A DNA stretch of 53,051 bases from NCBI GenBank assembly GCA_002050125.1, contig MWTA01000016.1, forward strand, positions 1 to 53,051. Reading direction: 5' to 3'. The position numbers were made by a program, and so were the translations under genes. The stretch comes from Anaerolineae bacterium UTCFX2. GTDB lineage: Bacteria; Chloroflexota; Anaerolineae; Anaerolineales; UBA4823. The notes beneath the pieces are model-generated. The model was not told where the DNA came from and ran no database searches. It worked only from the letters and a program-made list of their open reading frames with translations. Below are positions 9,034 to 17,786 of the stretch, piece by piece. How positions within the stretch are numbered: position 1 is the stretch's first letter; each line of letters begins with the position of its first letter.

Positions 9034-11067
9034 ATGGTGCTGACCACCGGCGATGTCCTGCACAACCGCTATCGCGTCGCAAAGCTCCTGGCGCAAGGTG
9101 GGTTTGGAACGCTTTATCGTGCCTGGGATCTTTCGCTAAGCCGCCCTTGCGTCGTCAAAGAAAACCTGGCAGCATCCTCAGATGCCCAACGACAATTTCT
9201 GCGCGAAGCCAAGATCCTGGCTAACTTGAGCCACGAAAACCTGCCGCGGGTCACCGATTACTTTCTAATCCAAAATCAAGGCCAATATTTAGTGATGGAC
9301 TATGTCGAAGGTCAGGACCTCGATAAAGTCCTTGAAGATCGGGGCGGCCCGCTGTCGGAGGACCGCGTTTTGGGATGGTGCCGGCAGATTTGCGATGCGT
9401 TGACTTATTTACACTCCCAGAAGCCCCCGGTGATTCATCGCGATGTCAAACCGGCGAACATCCGCATCACACCGGAGGGCAAAGCCGTCCTGGTGGATTT
9501 TGGGATTGCGAAGGTTTATGATGCGGCGAGCAAGACCACGCAAGGGGCGCAGGCAGTCTCGCCGGGCTACTCCCCTTATGAGCAATATGGCAAGGGCAAA
9601 ACCGACGCGCGCACCGATATTTACGCTTTGGGCGCTACGATTTATGCGCTGCTCACTGCGCAGGAGCCGGTCGAAAGCATCCAGAGGGTCGTCAAGGATC
9701 CGCTGCCGCCTCCGCGGCAGTTGATCCCCGGTCTCTCCCTGAGGACCTCCGCCGCGTTGATGCGCGCCCTGCAAATGGATCCATCCCAGAGGTTTCAAAG
9801 CGCGGCAGATTTTAAGCTGGCAATCACGCCCCCGCCGCCAGTTCAGGTTCCCCCGCTTAGCTCGGTCCAGGTACTGAACCAACCCGTTGCAGTTCACGCC
9901 GGACGGGAAGGGCTGCCCTGGGTCTGGATATCCGCGGTTGGCGTGCTTTTGCTGGTCATCGTGATCTTGATCGGTCAGATTGCCCTGGGGCAGTCGTCCC
10001 AAAAAGCAGAACCTCCTTCCCAGGTGGGCCTCATTTCCACTACGGCCGCGCCCGAAGCTGCCGTCACGACCAGCGCCCCATTATCTTCACCGATCGGCGC
10101 GGCGGCGCTCACTGTTGCGGTCGATCCAACCCTCACCCCGCTGGCTTACTTTGTCCAGAGCGGGGATACCTGTTCCGAGATCGCTGAGGCGTTCGGCGTG
10201 CGGGTGAGGGATATCGTTTCGCAAAACGAAGGCTTGGCTCCCGACTGCGCGGTTCTTTATGCCGGTCAGGTGCTGTTGATCCCCCAGAACGAGGGGCCCC
10301 TGGCGACGCCTGCGTTTATTCGATCGCCCACCCCCCAGGCTGCGGCGGTTACGCAGGTTTCCAGCGTTGATGGCATGCGGCTTATTTATATTCCTGCCGG
10401 AGAATTCTTGATGGGTTCGGACGGATTGGACCGCGACGCGGAGGATATCGCGCAGCCCGCCCATAAAGTTTATCTGAGCGCATATTGGATTGATCAAACT
10501 GAGATCACCAATTCGATGTATCAGCAGTGTGTCGAGGCTGGCGGGTGTGAACCGCCAGCGGAGGCGTTTTCAAGGACGCGCGACCAGTATTTCGGAGACC
10601 CCGCTTTTGCCGACTATCCTGTCATTTACACTAGTTGGAACGCTGCGGAATCCTATTGTCGTTGGGCGAACCGGCGATTGCCCTCTGAAGCAGAATGGGA
10701 GAAGGCGGCTCGGGGAATGGATGGTCGAATGTATCCTTGGGGTGATGCACCGCCTGGCGCGCGGCTGGCAAACTTTGGTGAAATGCTGGGAGACACCAGC
10801 CAGGTTGGCGCATTTCCGTCCGGCGCGAGCCCATTCGGCGTGCTGGATATGGCAGGCAACGTCGCCGAATGGGTTGCGGATTGGTTCGGCGCGGATTTTT
10901 ATGCCACCTCACCTTACAAGGATCCGAAGGGTCCTCAGACCGGCGATTTTCGGATGATCAGAGGAGGTTCGTGGTTCAACCCGGCGCGCGGATTGCGCAC
11001 AACCTCGCGGCTGTGGAATTACCCTGACCTGACCTCGGATACGATCGGGTTTAGATGCGCCAGATAA
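9034..11067 (+). CDS. Transmembrane Ser/Thr kinase with LysM and FGE-like ectodomain
   Basis: A 677-aa receptor kinase. Cytoplasmic Ser/Thr kinase at residues 1-265, with glycine loop QGGFGTLYRA, Lys42, HRDVKPAN (135-142), DFG (155-157) and a PGYSPYEQY activation segment. A membrane segment spans about 296-318, followed by a Ser/Pro/Thr linker. Outside is a LysM domain (371-418, YFVQSGDTCSEIAEAFGV), which in other proteins binds peptidoglycan or chitin-like glycans. Residues 445-677 form a formylglycine-generating-enzyme/sulfatase-modifying domain (AGEFLMGSDG, RLPSEAEWEKAARG, NVAEWVADW, RGGSW, GFRCAR). The ectodomain implies cell-wall sensing. FGE-like folds in kinase fusions are often binding modules, so enzymatic oxidation is not assumed. 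The kinase half is a close paralogue of that at 19068. Confidence 0.92.
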   Translation: MVLTTGDVLHNRYRVAKLLAQGGFGTLYRAWDLSLSRPCVVKENLAASSDAQRQFLREAKILANLSHENLPRVTDYFLIQNQGQYLVMDYVEGQDLDKVLEDRGGPLSEDRVLGWCRQICDALTYLHSQKPPVIHRDVKPANIRITPEGKAVLVDFGIAKVYDAASKTTQGAQAVSPGYSPYEQYGKGKTDARTDIYALGATIYALLTAQEPVESIQRVVKDPLPPPRQLIPGLSLRTSAALMRALQMDPSQRFQSAADFKLAITPPPPVQVPPLSSVQVLNQPVAVHAGREGLPWVWISAVGVLLLVIVILIGQIALGQSSQKAEPPSQVGLISTTAAPEAAVTTSAPLSSPIGAAALTVAVDPTLTPLAYFVQSGDTCSEIAEAFGVRVRDIVSQNEGLAPDCAVLYAGQVLLIPQNEGPLATPAFIRSPTPQAAAVTQVSSVDGMRLIYIPAGEFLMGSDGLDRDAEDIAQPAHKVYLSAYWIDQTEITNSMYQQCVEAGGCEPPAEAFSRTRDQYFGDPAFADYPVIYTSWNAAESYCRWANRRLPSEAEWEKAARGMDGRMYPWGDAPPGARLANFGEMLGDTSQVGAFPSGASPFGVLDMAGNVAEWVADWFGADFYATSPYKDPKGPQTGDFRMIRGGSWFNPARGLRTTSRLWNYPDLTSDTIGFRCAR

Positions 11068-11120
11068 ATACAGCCCGCGCCAGGCAATCAACTATTGCAT
11101 TTATGGTGGAATGTTTAGGG

Positions 11121-11126
11121 TAAAAT
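11121..11126 (+). promoter_or_regulatory. Possible -10 box before the FHA-ABC gene
   Basis: TAAAAT in the 129-base gap between the receptor kinase and the FHA-ABC gene. No convincing -35 is present at 16-18 bases, so this is only a weak suggestion of an internal promoter. Confidence 0.3.
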
Positions 11127-11196
11127 GAGACCGGTTGCAACTGCGAATCGCGTAACCCTGCATGCAGAATTGCAGAATTGATTGAGGAGGATCTGA

Positions 11197-14067
11197 ATGA
11201 GCACAGTTAACTGTCCGAATTGCGGCGCCGCCAACGATGCAGCCGCCCAATTCTGCGCCCGCTGCGGCCTCTCGCTCAGTGGTTCACCTAAACCGGCTGC
11301 GCCGCCTCAATCGGCAGTCTGCCCGCGCTGTCAGATGCCCCTGCGCACCACCGCCCGCTTTTGCCCAACCTGCGGGTTTGATCTAATGCAACAAAAAGCT
11401 CCCGCGCCTCAAATGGCGGAAAGTCCGCCGGCAGGCGGAACGCCTCCTGCGGCTGCCCAGCCAAGCCCGCCGCCTGGGCGAGCGCCGGCAGGCGCAAGCG
11501 CCGGCGGTCCTCCCGGCAGTCATACTCAATTGCTCAGCGACGCCTCTGGGATAACCGGCTTGCTCGTGCGTTGGATGGGCGGCAACAGCCAGAACTATCC
11601 AATTTCAAAGCCCACGCTCAACGTCGGGCGCGCTCCGGATAACGACATTGTGATCAACCATCCGGCTGTTTCGGGTCATCATTTGCGAATCTCCGTGGGA
11701 GCAAGCGAAGCTACCATCACTGATCTGAACAGCACAAACGGCACCCAACTGAACGGTCAGCGGATCGCGCCCAATACGCCTCAGACCGCCCGACCGGGCG
11801 ATGTCGTCAGGATTGGCGACCTGACCGGCAACTGGGTCGGTCTGGCGTTTGAAGGCGCAAGCCCGGAAGCGCTGCGTACGCTCTCGCTGGGTAAACTGGA
11901 CCTCTCCCGAACAACCAACATCCTGATCGGTCGGGACCCCGCTTGCTATTTACCACTCAATCACCCGGCGGTTTCTTTTCATCACGCTCAGATTTATCAA
12001 CAAAACGGGGGATTGGCGATCCGGGACCTGAACAGCACGAATGGGACCTTTGTAAACGGAAAGCGGATCGCAATTGTGCCGCTTTCCAGCGGCGACGAAA
12101 TCCAGATCGGGCCATTCAAACTGGTTTACGATGCGCAGCAGCAAAGCCTGGCTCAATCGATGCGCTTGGGTCATCGGATCGATGCTATTCGCCTGGGTCG
12201 CGAGGTTGCCAATAAACGCATGATTCTGAGCGAAATCTCGATGACGATCAATCCGGGCGAATTTGTTGCCCTGGTTGGAGGGAGCGGCGCGGGTAAAAGC
12301 ACCTTGATGAAGGCAATGAATGGCTACGAGCCAGCCAACCATGGGCGGATGCTGATGGACGGCGAGCCGCTGTATGGCAAGATCGACCTCTACCGAAACC
12401 AGATGGGCTACGTCCCGCAGGATGACATCATTCACCGCGAGCTTCCAGTCAAACTGGCTTTGTGGTACGCGGCGAAACTGCGTTTGCCCGACGCCCGCCC
12501 AGCCGAGATTCAGGCGCGCATTCAGGACGCGTTGCGCGCCGTCGAAATGACCGAGCACGCCGACAAGCCGGTGCGTGTGCTCAGCGGCGGTCAGCGCAAA
12601 AGGGTGAGCATTGCCGTCGAGCTCCTGGCGCGGCCGACGCTCTTTTTCCTGGATGAGCCGACCTCAGGGCTTGACCCAGGGCTTGAAAAGAAGATGATGT
12701 ACGACCTCAACCGCCTTGCGGACGAAGGGCGCACGGTGGTTCTGGTCACTCATGCAACGGCGAACATTGAGCAATGCGACCACGTGGCGTTTCTGACGCA
12801 GGGATGGCTCTCCTACTACGGACCCCCGAACGAAGCTTTGCAGTTTTTCAGTGTGCGCGATTTTTCGGATATCTATCTGAAACTGAGCCAGGAAATTAAT
12901 CCGCAGCGGGGGAAGGCGGTACCTCCTGAATTGCAGGCGTATTATCGTCCAGGAGAGGGATCCGGGAAAACTTACAGCGGGGTGCTCTGGGCGCAGGTTT
13001 ATCGCAACTCGCCGTTATTCAAACAATTCGTCAGCGACCGGCAGAGCCAGCTTCGCTCGGCGGGGACGGATTTTGGATCGGCGGGAATGCCCTCGCGGCG
13101 CGCAAAAGACTCGTTTATCCGCCAGATGATCATCCTCGCCCGGCGTCAGTTTGACCTGATCCGCTTCGATTGGCGGACCTTATTTATCCTCCTGCTCATG
13201 CTGCCGATGCTGGGCGTCCTGTTTGCCATGGTGAGTTCGGAGCAGGATTTGGTGGGGCGGCCCGGGACAATCGCGCAAATCGATGCAGCGCTGACGCGAG
13301 AATTGGAAGAAGATGGATTGGTGCTGGACGAAAAGATCGATTACATTCCGAGCGTCGATGCGGAATTGCTGATCACCATGATGGCGCTGGCGCTGACGCA
13401 GGGCGGCACCTTTGCTGCTGCGTATGAAATCGTCAAAGAACGTGCGATATTCAAACGCGAAAAAGCGGTTAACCTCAAAGCGACTGCATACGTATTGTCC
13501 AAAATGATCATCCTGGGCATATTTGCCGTCTTCCAGGTGGGGGCTTTCCTGTTGATGATTGCGCTGGTGGTCGATTTCGGTTTCAGGGGGGCGATTATTG
13601 AATTAGGGATTCTGGAACTATTCATCTCACTCTACCTGGCGGTTCTGGCAAGCATTGCGTTTGGGCTTTTTGTTTCCGCGATTGTTCCCAATCAAGATGT
13701 TGTCCTTTACGCCATCCTGGCACAGCTTTTTATCCAGATTATCCTTACGGGAACGCTGTTCCCGTTGGATAACAGCCCCGCTTCGGTGTTCGTGCCGGGC
13801 TATTGGGCGGCTGTTTCGGCTGGCTCGACCGTTGATCTGCCCGGATTGAATGAAAACAGCCGGGTATGCTCAGTGAACGAAGTCCCGAACATGCAAACCG
13901 GAGTGACCGAGCTTAAGGTTATTTGCACCAAAGCTGCCCAGGACTTGAAAATCCCTTATGAACACACCGAAGAAAACCTGATCTATACCTGGATCGGAAT
14001 GATGGCTCACGTCGTCATATGGACGCTACTAACGATCATCGTACAGAGTCGCAAAAAGGTAGAATAG
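11197..14067 (+). CDS. Zinc-ribbon, double-FHA ABC transporter (ABCG-like half)
   Basis: A 956-aa membrane protein. Two zinc ribbons (C6-C23 and C42-C59), an Ala/Pro linker, and two FHA domains (about 140-210 and 232-310, each with NSTNGT). An ABC ATPase follows: Walker A GGSGAGKST near 361, signature LSGGQRKRV near 461, Walker B LFFLDEPTSGLD. The C-terminal half has about six membrane helices of the ABC-2 type, giving the ABCG order NBD then TMD in one chain. FHA-ABC fusions occur in other bacteria, where phosphorylation by a Ser/Thr kinase controls transport; two FHA domains plus ribbons is an elaborate version. The substrate is unknown. GAGGAGG precedes ATG 11197. Confidence 0.92.
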   Translation: MSTVNCPNCGAANDAAAQFCARCGLSLSGSPKPAAPPQSAVCPRCQMPLRTTARFCPTCGFDLMQQKAPAPQMAESPPAGGTPPAAAQPSPPPGRAPAGASAGGPPGSHTQLLSDASGITGLLVRWMGGNSQNYPISKPTLNVGRAPDNDIVINHPAVSGHHLRISVGASEATITDLNSTNGTQLNGQRIAPNTPQTARPGDVVRIGDLTGNWVGLAFEGASPEALRTLSLGKLDLSRTTNILIGRDPACYLPLNHPAVSFHHAQIYQQNGGLAIRDLNSTNGTFVNGKRIAIVPLSSGDEIQIGPFKLVYDAQQQSLAQSMRLGHRIDAIRLGREVANKRMILSEISMTINPGEFVALVGGSGAGKSTLMKAMNGYEPANHGRMLMDGEPLYGKIDLYRNQMGYVPQDDIIHRELPVKLALWYAAKLRLPDARPAEIQARIQDALRAVEMTEHADKPVRVLSGGQRKRVSIAVELLARPTLFFLDEPTSGLDPGLEKKMMYDLNRLADEGRTVVLVTHATANIEQCDHVAFLTQGWLSYYGPPNEALQFFSVRDFSDIYLKLSQEINPQRGKAVPPELQAYYRPGEGSGKTYSGVLWAQVYRNSPLFKQFVSDRQSQLRSAGTDFGSAGMPSRRAKDSFIRQMIILARRQFDLIRFDWRTLFILLLMLPMLGVLFAMVSSEQDLVGRPGTIAQIDAALTRELEEDGLVLDEKIDYIPSVDAELLITMMALALTQGGTFAAAYEIVKERAIFKREKAVNLKATAYVLSKMIILGIFAVFQVGAFLLMIALVVDFGFRGAIIELGILELFISLYLAVLASIAFGLFVSAIVPNQDVVLYAILAQLFIQIILTGTLFPLDNSPASVFVPGYWAAVSAGSTVDLPGLNENSRVCSVNEVPNMQTGVTELKVICTKAAQDLKIPYEHTEENLIYTWIGMMAHVVIWTLLTIIVQSRKKVE

Positions 14068-14079
14068 GCGTCTTGACTC

Positions 14080-15036
14080 ATGGGTACCCTGGCTTTCTGC
14101 CAGCTCTGCGGTCAACGGATTGCTGAGAAAAGCCAGCTTTTCCGCCATCCAGACTGGCTTGAAGATACGGTCCTGCGCATCTGTCCGGCTTGCGCCAGAG
14201 ATGCGCCGCGCTGCGATTTGTGCGGCTTACCAATTTCGCCGGGTTCACCCGTGAAAATGTGTGTTACCTGCCTGAAAAAGCAGCCGGTGTGCTTGGGATG
14301 CGGGCGGGCGGTCTCGGACGCAAACCTTTTTTTCGATGGAGCGGGACCATACTGCCAGCGCTGCTGCCAGGATCGACAGCCCTGCGATAGCTGCAGGGCG
14401 CCGCTGACCGATGAACGGTGGCAGCTCTCGGATGGGCGGCTGATTTGTTCCTTCTGCTGCACGGGCGCAATTTTCTCGCCGCAAGAAGCGGTCGATCTGT
14501 TTGCCGAGGTTCAATCGCGCCTGGCGCGCGAACTTGGCATTCGATTGAACATTCCAACCGGCGTTTTTCTGGCGGATCAGGAACAAATGCGCCAGGTGCT
14601 GCGCCAACAGCCGATCCAGCCAAAGAGGCAAGCGCTGGATAACCGCGTTCAGGGCGCCCCGGATGTGCTGGGGGTCTATTTGAGGCGCGGGATGAAGCGC
14701 GGCATCTATATCTTGACCGGGCTTCCGCGCAAGCTTTTCATCCAGACGGCTGCACATGAGTACGCCCATGCCTGGCAAGGCGAAAATTGTCCCACGCTAG
14801 AGAGCGAATTGATCCAGGAAGGTTTTGCTGAATGGGTTGCATACCGAACGCTGGGTATTTTCGGCTATACCGGCGGACTCGCGCAGATGCGCGACCGGCA
14901 TGACATATATGGAGAAGGGCTCAGATGGGCGCTGGACCGTGAAGATCGCAAGGGCGCAAGCGCGGTAATCTCTGCCTGCCGCGGCGAAGCGGCAATCTCT
15001 CAGAACGAAACGCCCGAAGCTCGGATAGCCAGATGA
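14080..15036 (+). CDS. LIM-like zinc-finger protein with DA1-like metallopeptidase domain
   Basis: A 318-aa protein with no signal peptide, so probably cytosolic. Residues 1-128 hold eight CxxC pairs (7/10, 35/38, 45/48, 61/64, 71/74, 92/95, 102/105, 123/126), arranged as LIM-like or treble-clef zinc modules. The C-terminal half has AAHEYAHAW (HExxH at 226-230) followed by EGFAEW, with Glu247 as the likely third zinc ligand. This is the layout of plant DA1 ubiquitin-activated peptidases and their bacterial DA1-like relatives, here placed inside a phospho-signalling locus. Substrates are unknown. It starts 12 nt after the ABC gene and overlaps the vWA gene by 4 nt, so it is part of the operon. 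Confidence 0.8.
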   Translation: MGTLAFCQLCGQRIAEKSQLFRHPDWLEDTVLRICPACARDAPRCDLCGLPISPGSPVKMCVTCLKKQPVCLGCGRAVSDANLFFDGAGPYCQRCCQDRQPCDSCRAPLTDERWQLSDGRLICSFCCTGAIFSPQEAVDLFAEVQSRLARELGIRLNIPTGVFLADQEQMRQVLRQQPIQPKRQALDNRVQGAPDVLGVYLRRGMKRGIYILTGLPRKLFIQTAAHEYAHAWQGENCPTLESELIQEGFAEWVAYRTLGIFGYTGGLAQMRDRHDIYGEGLRWALDREDRKGASAVISACRGEAAISQNETPEARIAR

Positions 15037-16418
15037 CTTCTGCGCCGTCGCTCTCATTCAAACTCTCGTCAGCTACGGCGCCGATCGGAGCTGGTCCCAG
15101 TTTGCTTTATGGGCTGGTCCAGGTCGAAGGAGCAGCGGCCTCCGAACCGCTGCCCAGTAATTTGGGCTTTGTTCTAGATACAAGCGAATCCATGCGTATT
15201 CGCCTCGCATCTGAAGCCCAATTTTCCGAGCTTGTGAAAGCGGGTTATGCTCAGGAAGTGCTGACGGACGGCATTCCGGCTTATCAAATTTCCGCCATCC
15301 CAGGCGAACTGGTTGCCGGGCTGCCGCGCCGGATTGATTTTCTGGCAGATGCGTTGAGATCCGCCGGCGAGATGTTGCGGAAAGGAGATTACTTCTCGTT
15401 AGTCGCGTTTGCCAGCCAGGCGGCGTGCTTGATCGAGCAAGCCCCGGGAGACGAACACGAGCGATTGCGTCTGGCGGCTGCCAATTTAGAAGACTTGAGG
15501 CTGGGCGACAGCACGCAGATCCACAAAGGTTTGGCGCTTGCGCTCGAAGAGGCGCGGCGCTTGCCGGGCGGCAGCCTGGCGACCCGGCTGATATTATTGA
15601 CCGACGGTCACACGCAAAGCGTGAAAAGGGTTTACGAATTGGCTGAACAGGCGAAACAAGCCGGGATTAAAATCACCACCATGGGCATCGGTTCAGAGTT
15701 CAACGAAGAGTTGCTGATCCCCCTAGCAGATTTGACCGGCGGCAAGGCGTATTTTATCGAAACCCCGGAAAAGATCGGGGAAGCTTTCCGCCAGGAGCTT
15801 GGTTCAGCTTTACGCATAAGTTATCGCAATTTGGAGGTTAAAATTCTCCTGGCAAAGGGCGTATCGCTGCGGCGGGCGTATCGGGTTCTTCCAGATATGG
15901 GCGAGTTTGACACTGGACCCTGCCGCGATCAGAGTTATGCGTTGCTGCTCGGGGATTATGACCCATCCCATCCGGTGGGCTTGTTGCTGGAAATCGTCGT
16001 GGAAGATGGCTCGCCAGGCAAGAGTCGGCTGGCTCAGGTCGTGCTTCAATGGGACAACCCCGAAGACGGGGATCGCCGCCAGAGCCCGCGCTACGACATC
16101 GAGATCGAGCGTTCCGCGGTCGGGATCGAGGTCAAGGACCAGGCGGTCAAACAGGCGGTTGACCGCCTGAGCGCCTATATCACGGGAAAGCAGGCGCTGG
16201 AGGAAGCCGGTTCGGCGCGGGCTAAAGAAGACGCTCAGGCGCGGGACGCCGCGACGGTCCGCCTCCGGCAAGCCGCGACGCGCATGTTAGATATGGGAGA
16301 ACAGGGACTGGCTGATATGTTCCTGGAACAGGCTGAACGGTTGGAGCAAAACGCCGAACTGGACCAAAACGCAGCCAAGTCGCTTCGCTATAACACGCGC
16401 CGTTTAAGTCCAAGCTGA
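15033..16418 (+). CDS. vWA-domain protein, paralogue 1
   Basis: A 461-aa protein with a von Willebrand A domain. The MIDAS motif DTSES (from about residue 49) and LILLTDGH give the metal site, with an insertion of about 45 aa between MIDAS and the first helix (TDGIPAYQISAIPGEL region). A beta-rich middle domain follows, then a helical, charged C-terminus (about 380-461). That C-terminus resembles the C-terminus of the next gene (VRLRQAATRMLDMGE against RKLRQAATILLSQGE), so the pair arose by duplication. No signal peptide or membrane segment. It overlaps the DA1-like gene by 4 nt (ATGA). Probable role: metal-dependent protein assembly, partner unknown. Confidence 0.87.
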   Translation: MTSAPSLSFKLSSATAPIGAGPSLLYGLVQVEGAAASEPLPSNLGFVLDTSESMRIRLASEAQFSELVKAGYAQEVLTDGIPAYQISAIPGELVAGLPRRIDFLADALRSAGEMLRKGDYFSLVAFASQAACLIEQAPGDEHERLRLAAANLEDLRLGDSTQIHKGLALALEEARRLPGGSLATRLILLTDGHTQSVKRVYELAEQAKQAGIKITTMGIGSEFNEELLIPLADLTGGKAYFIETPEKIGEAFRQELGSALRISYRNLEVKILLAKGVSLRRAYRVLPDMGEFDTGPCRDQSYALLLGDYDPSHPVGLLLEIVVEDGSPGKSRLAQVVLQWDNPEDGDRRQSPRYDIEIERSAVGIEVKDQAVKQAVDRLSAYITGKQALEEAGSARAKEDAQARDAATVRLRQAATRMLDMGEQGLADMFLEQAERLEQNAELDQNAAKSLRYNTRRLSPS

Positions 16419-16435
16419 GATGATGGGAGAGTTGG

Positions 16436-17698
16436 ATGCCTGATTTGTTGAATTTTGCCAGCACGTGCAATCGCAGCTCTGTGCCGCTGCTGGAGCAATC
16501 GCAACTGATCTATTTACTGACGGAGATTTCCCCGACGCGCTCGATTTCCGATGTGCGCATGCCGCTAAACTTTGCGCTGGTGCTGGATCGCAGCGGTTCA
16601 ATGGCGGGCGAAAAACTGCGCACGATGAAAGAAGCCGTCAAGAACATGATCAATCAATTGCGCGAGGAAGATATTCTATCGATCGTTTCGTTCGAGTCCC
16701 GCACGGAAGTACTCGCGCCGGCGAAGCCTGGAATGGACAAAAAAGCCTTATTGCGGGCGGTCGAAAAAATCCGCGATGGCGGAGGAACGAACCTGGCGCC
16801 GGCGCTCAACACGGCTTTGAATCTTGTAAAATTGAACAAGGATGAAGCCCGCGCGAATCAGATTGTCCTGCTAACCGACGGAGAAGCCACCGATCGGCTG
16901 GAAGACTCCTACCGCGTTGCGGATGAAGCCGGATCTGCCGGCGTTCCGATCATTGGATTGGGTCTGGGCAAGGATTGGAACGAAACCTTTCTTTTCGAAC
17001 TGGCAGACCGCAGCATCCAAGCCAGCCCGGGTTCACACATCGGGATGGCGGATTACATCCCAACGCCCGCCGACGCCCAGAAAATCTTTCAAGAGGTCTA
17101 TCAATCGATGCAGGTCGTGGCTAAGGACCTCGCCGTCACCATTCGCATGGTGCAGGGTTTGGAGGCTCGCCGCGTGTGGCAGGTGACGCCGCTGATCCGC
17201 GAGCTGGGGTCTGCGGTGATTGAAGGGCGTGCGGTTCATATCCCAATCGGTCAGATGGATCGATCGGGGTGCGCCATTTTAGCGGAAATATCCTTACCGC
17301 CGCGCCCCGCCGGCGCGGTGCGAATCGCCCAGGCGGACGTGACCTTCTCGACCCAGGATCACGGACCTCAACGACAAGCAATCGATATCATCGTCAACTA
17401 TTCCCCCGATGCGGGGTTGGACGACGCGCCGGACAGCCGTGTGATGAACATCGTTGAAAAGGTGCAGGCATTTCGGCTGCAGACCCAGGCGTTGGATGAA
17501 GCCCGATTAGGCGATGTCGGATCCGCGACGCGAAAACTCCGGCAAGCCGCTACAATATTGCTGTCCCAAGGCGAGATGGAACTGGCAGGTCAAATGGAAA
17601 AAGAAGCTGACCGCCTCGAGAGCACGGGCGAGGTGTCGAACGAAGGGAAAAAGACGATCCTGCTTACCAGCCGGAAAACAGTGCGGCTTTCCGAATAG
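16436..17698 (+). CDS. vWA-domain protein, paralogue 2
   Basis: A 420-aa soluble vWA protein. It has a textbook MIDAS: DRSGSMAGEKL, then the Thr in GGTNLAPAL, then VLLTDGEATD. The vWA domain is followed by a beta-domain and a helical tail homologous to that of the upstream gene. It lacks the insertion found in paralogue 1. GGGAGAG precedes ATG 16436. The two vWA proteins may form a hetero-oligomer, as paired vWA proteins often do with ATPases, although no MoxR-type ATPase is in the window. Confidence 0.9.
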   Translation: MPDLLNFASTCNRSSVPLLEQSQLIYLLTEISPTRSISDVRMPLNFALVLDRSGSMAGEKLRTMKEAVKNMINQLREEDILSIVSFESRTEVLAPAKPGMDKKALLRAVEKIRDGGGTNLAPALNTALNLVKLNKDEARANQIVLLTDGEATDRLEDSYRVADEAGSAGVPIIGLGLGKDWNETFLFELADRSIQASPGSHIGMADYIPTPADAQKIFQEVYQSMQVVAKDLAVTIRMVQGLEARRVWQVTPLIRELGSAVIEGRAVHIPIGQMDRSGCAILAEISLPPRPAGAVRIAQADVTFSTQDHGPQRQAIDIIVNYSPDAGLDDAPDSRVMNIVEKVQAFRLQTQALDEARLGDVGSATRKLRQAATILLSQGEMELAGQMEKEADRLESTGEVSNEGKKTILLTSRKTVRLSE

Positions 17699-17786
17699 AT
17701 TGCGATGATTCAGCGTTATCATGTAGTTGTCATCTCGAAAAAGGATGTGAAAGACAGGCACTATCCAGGTGTCAGGAGCAGCGCGT

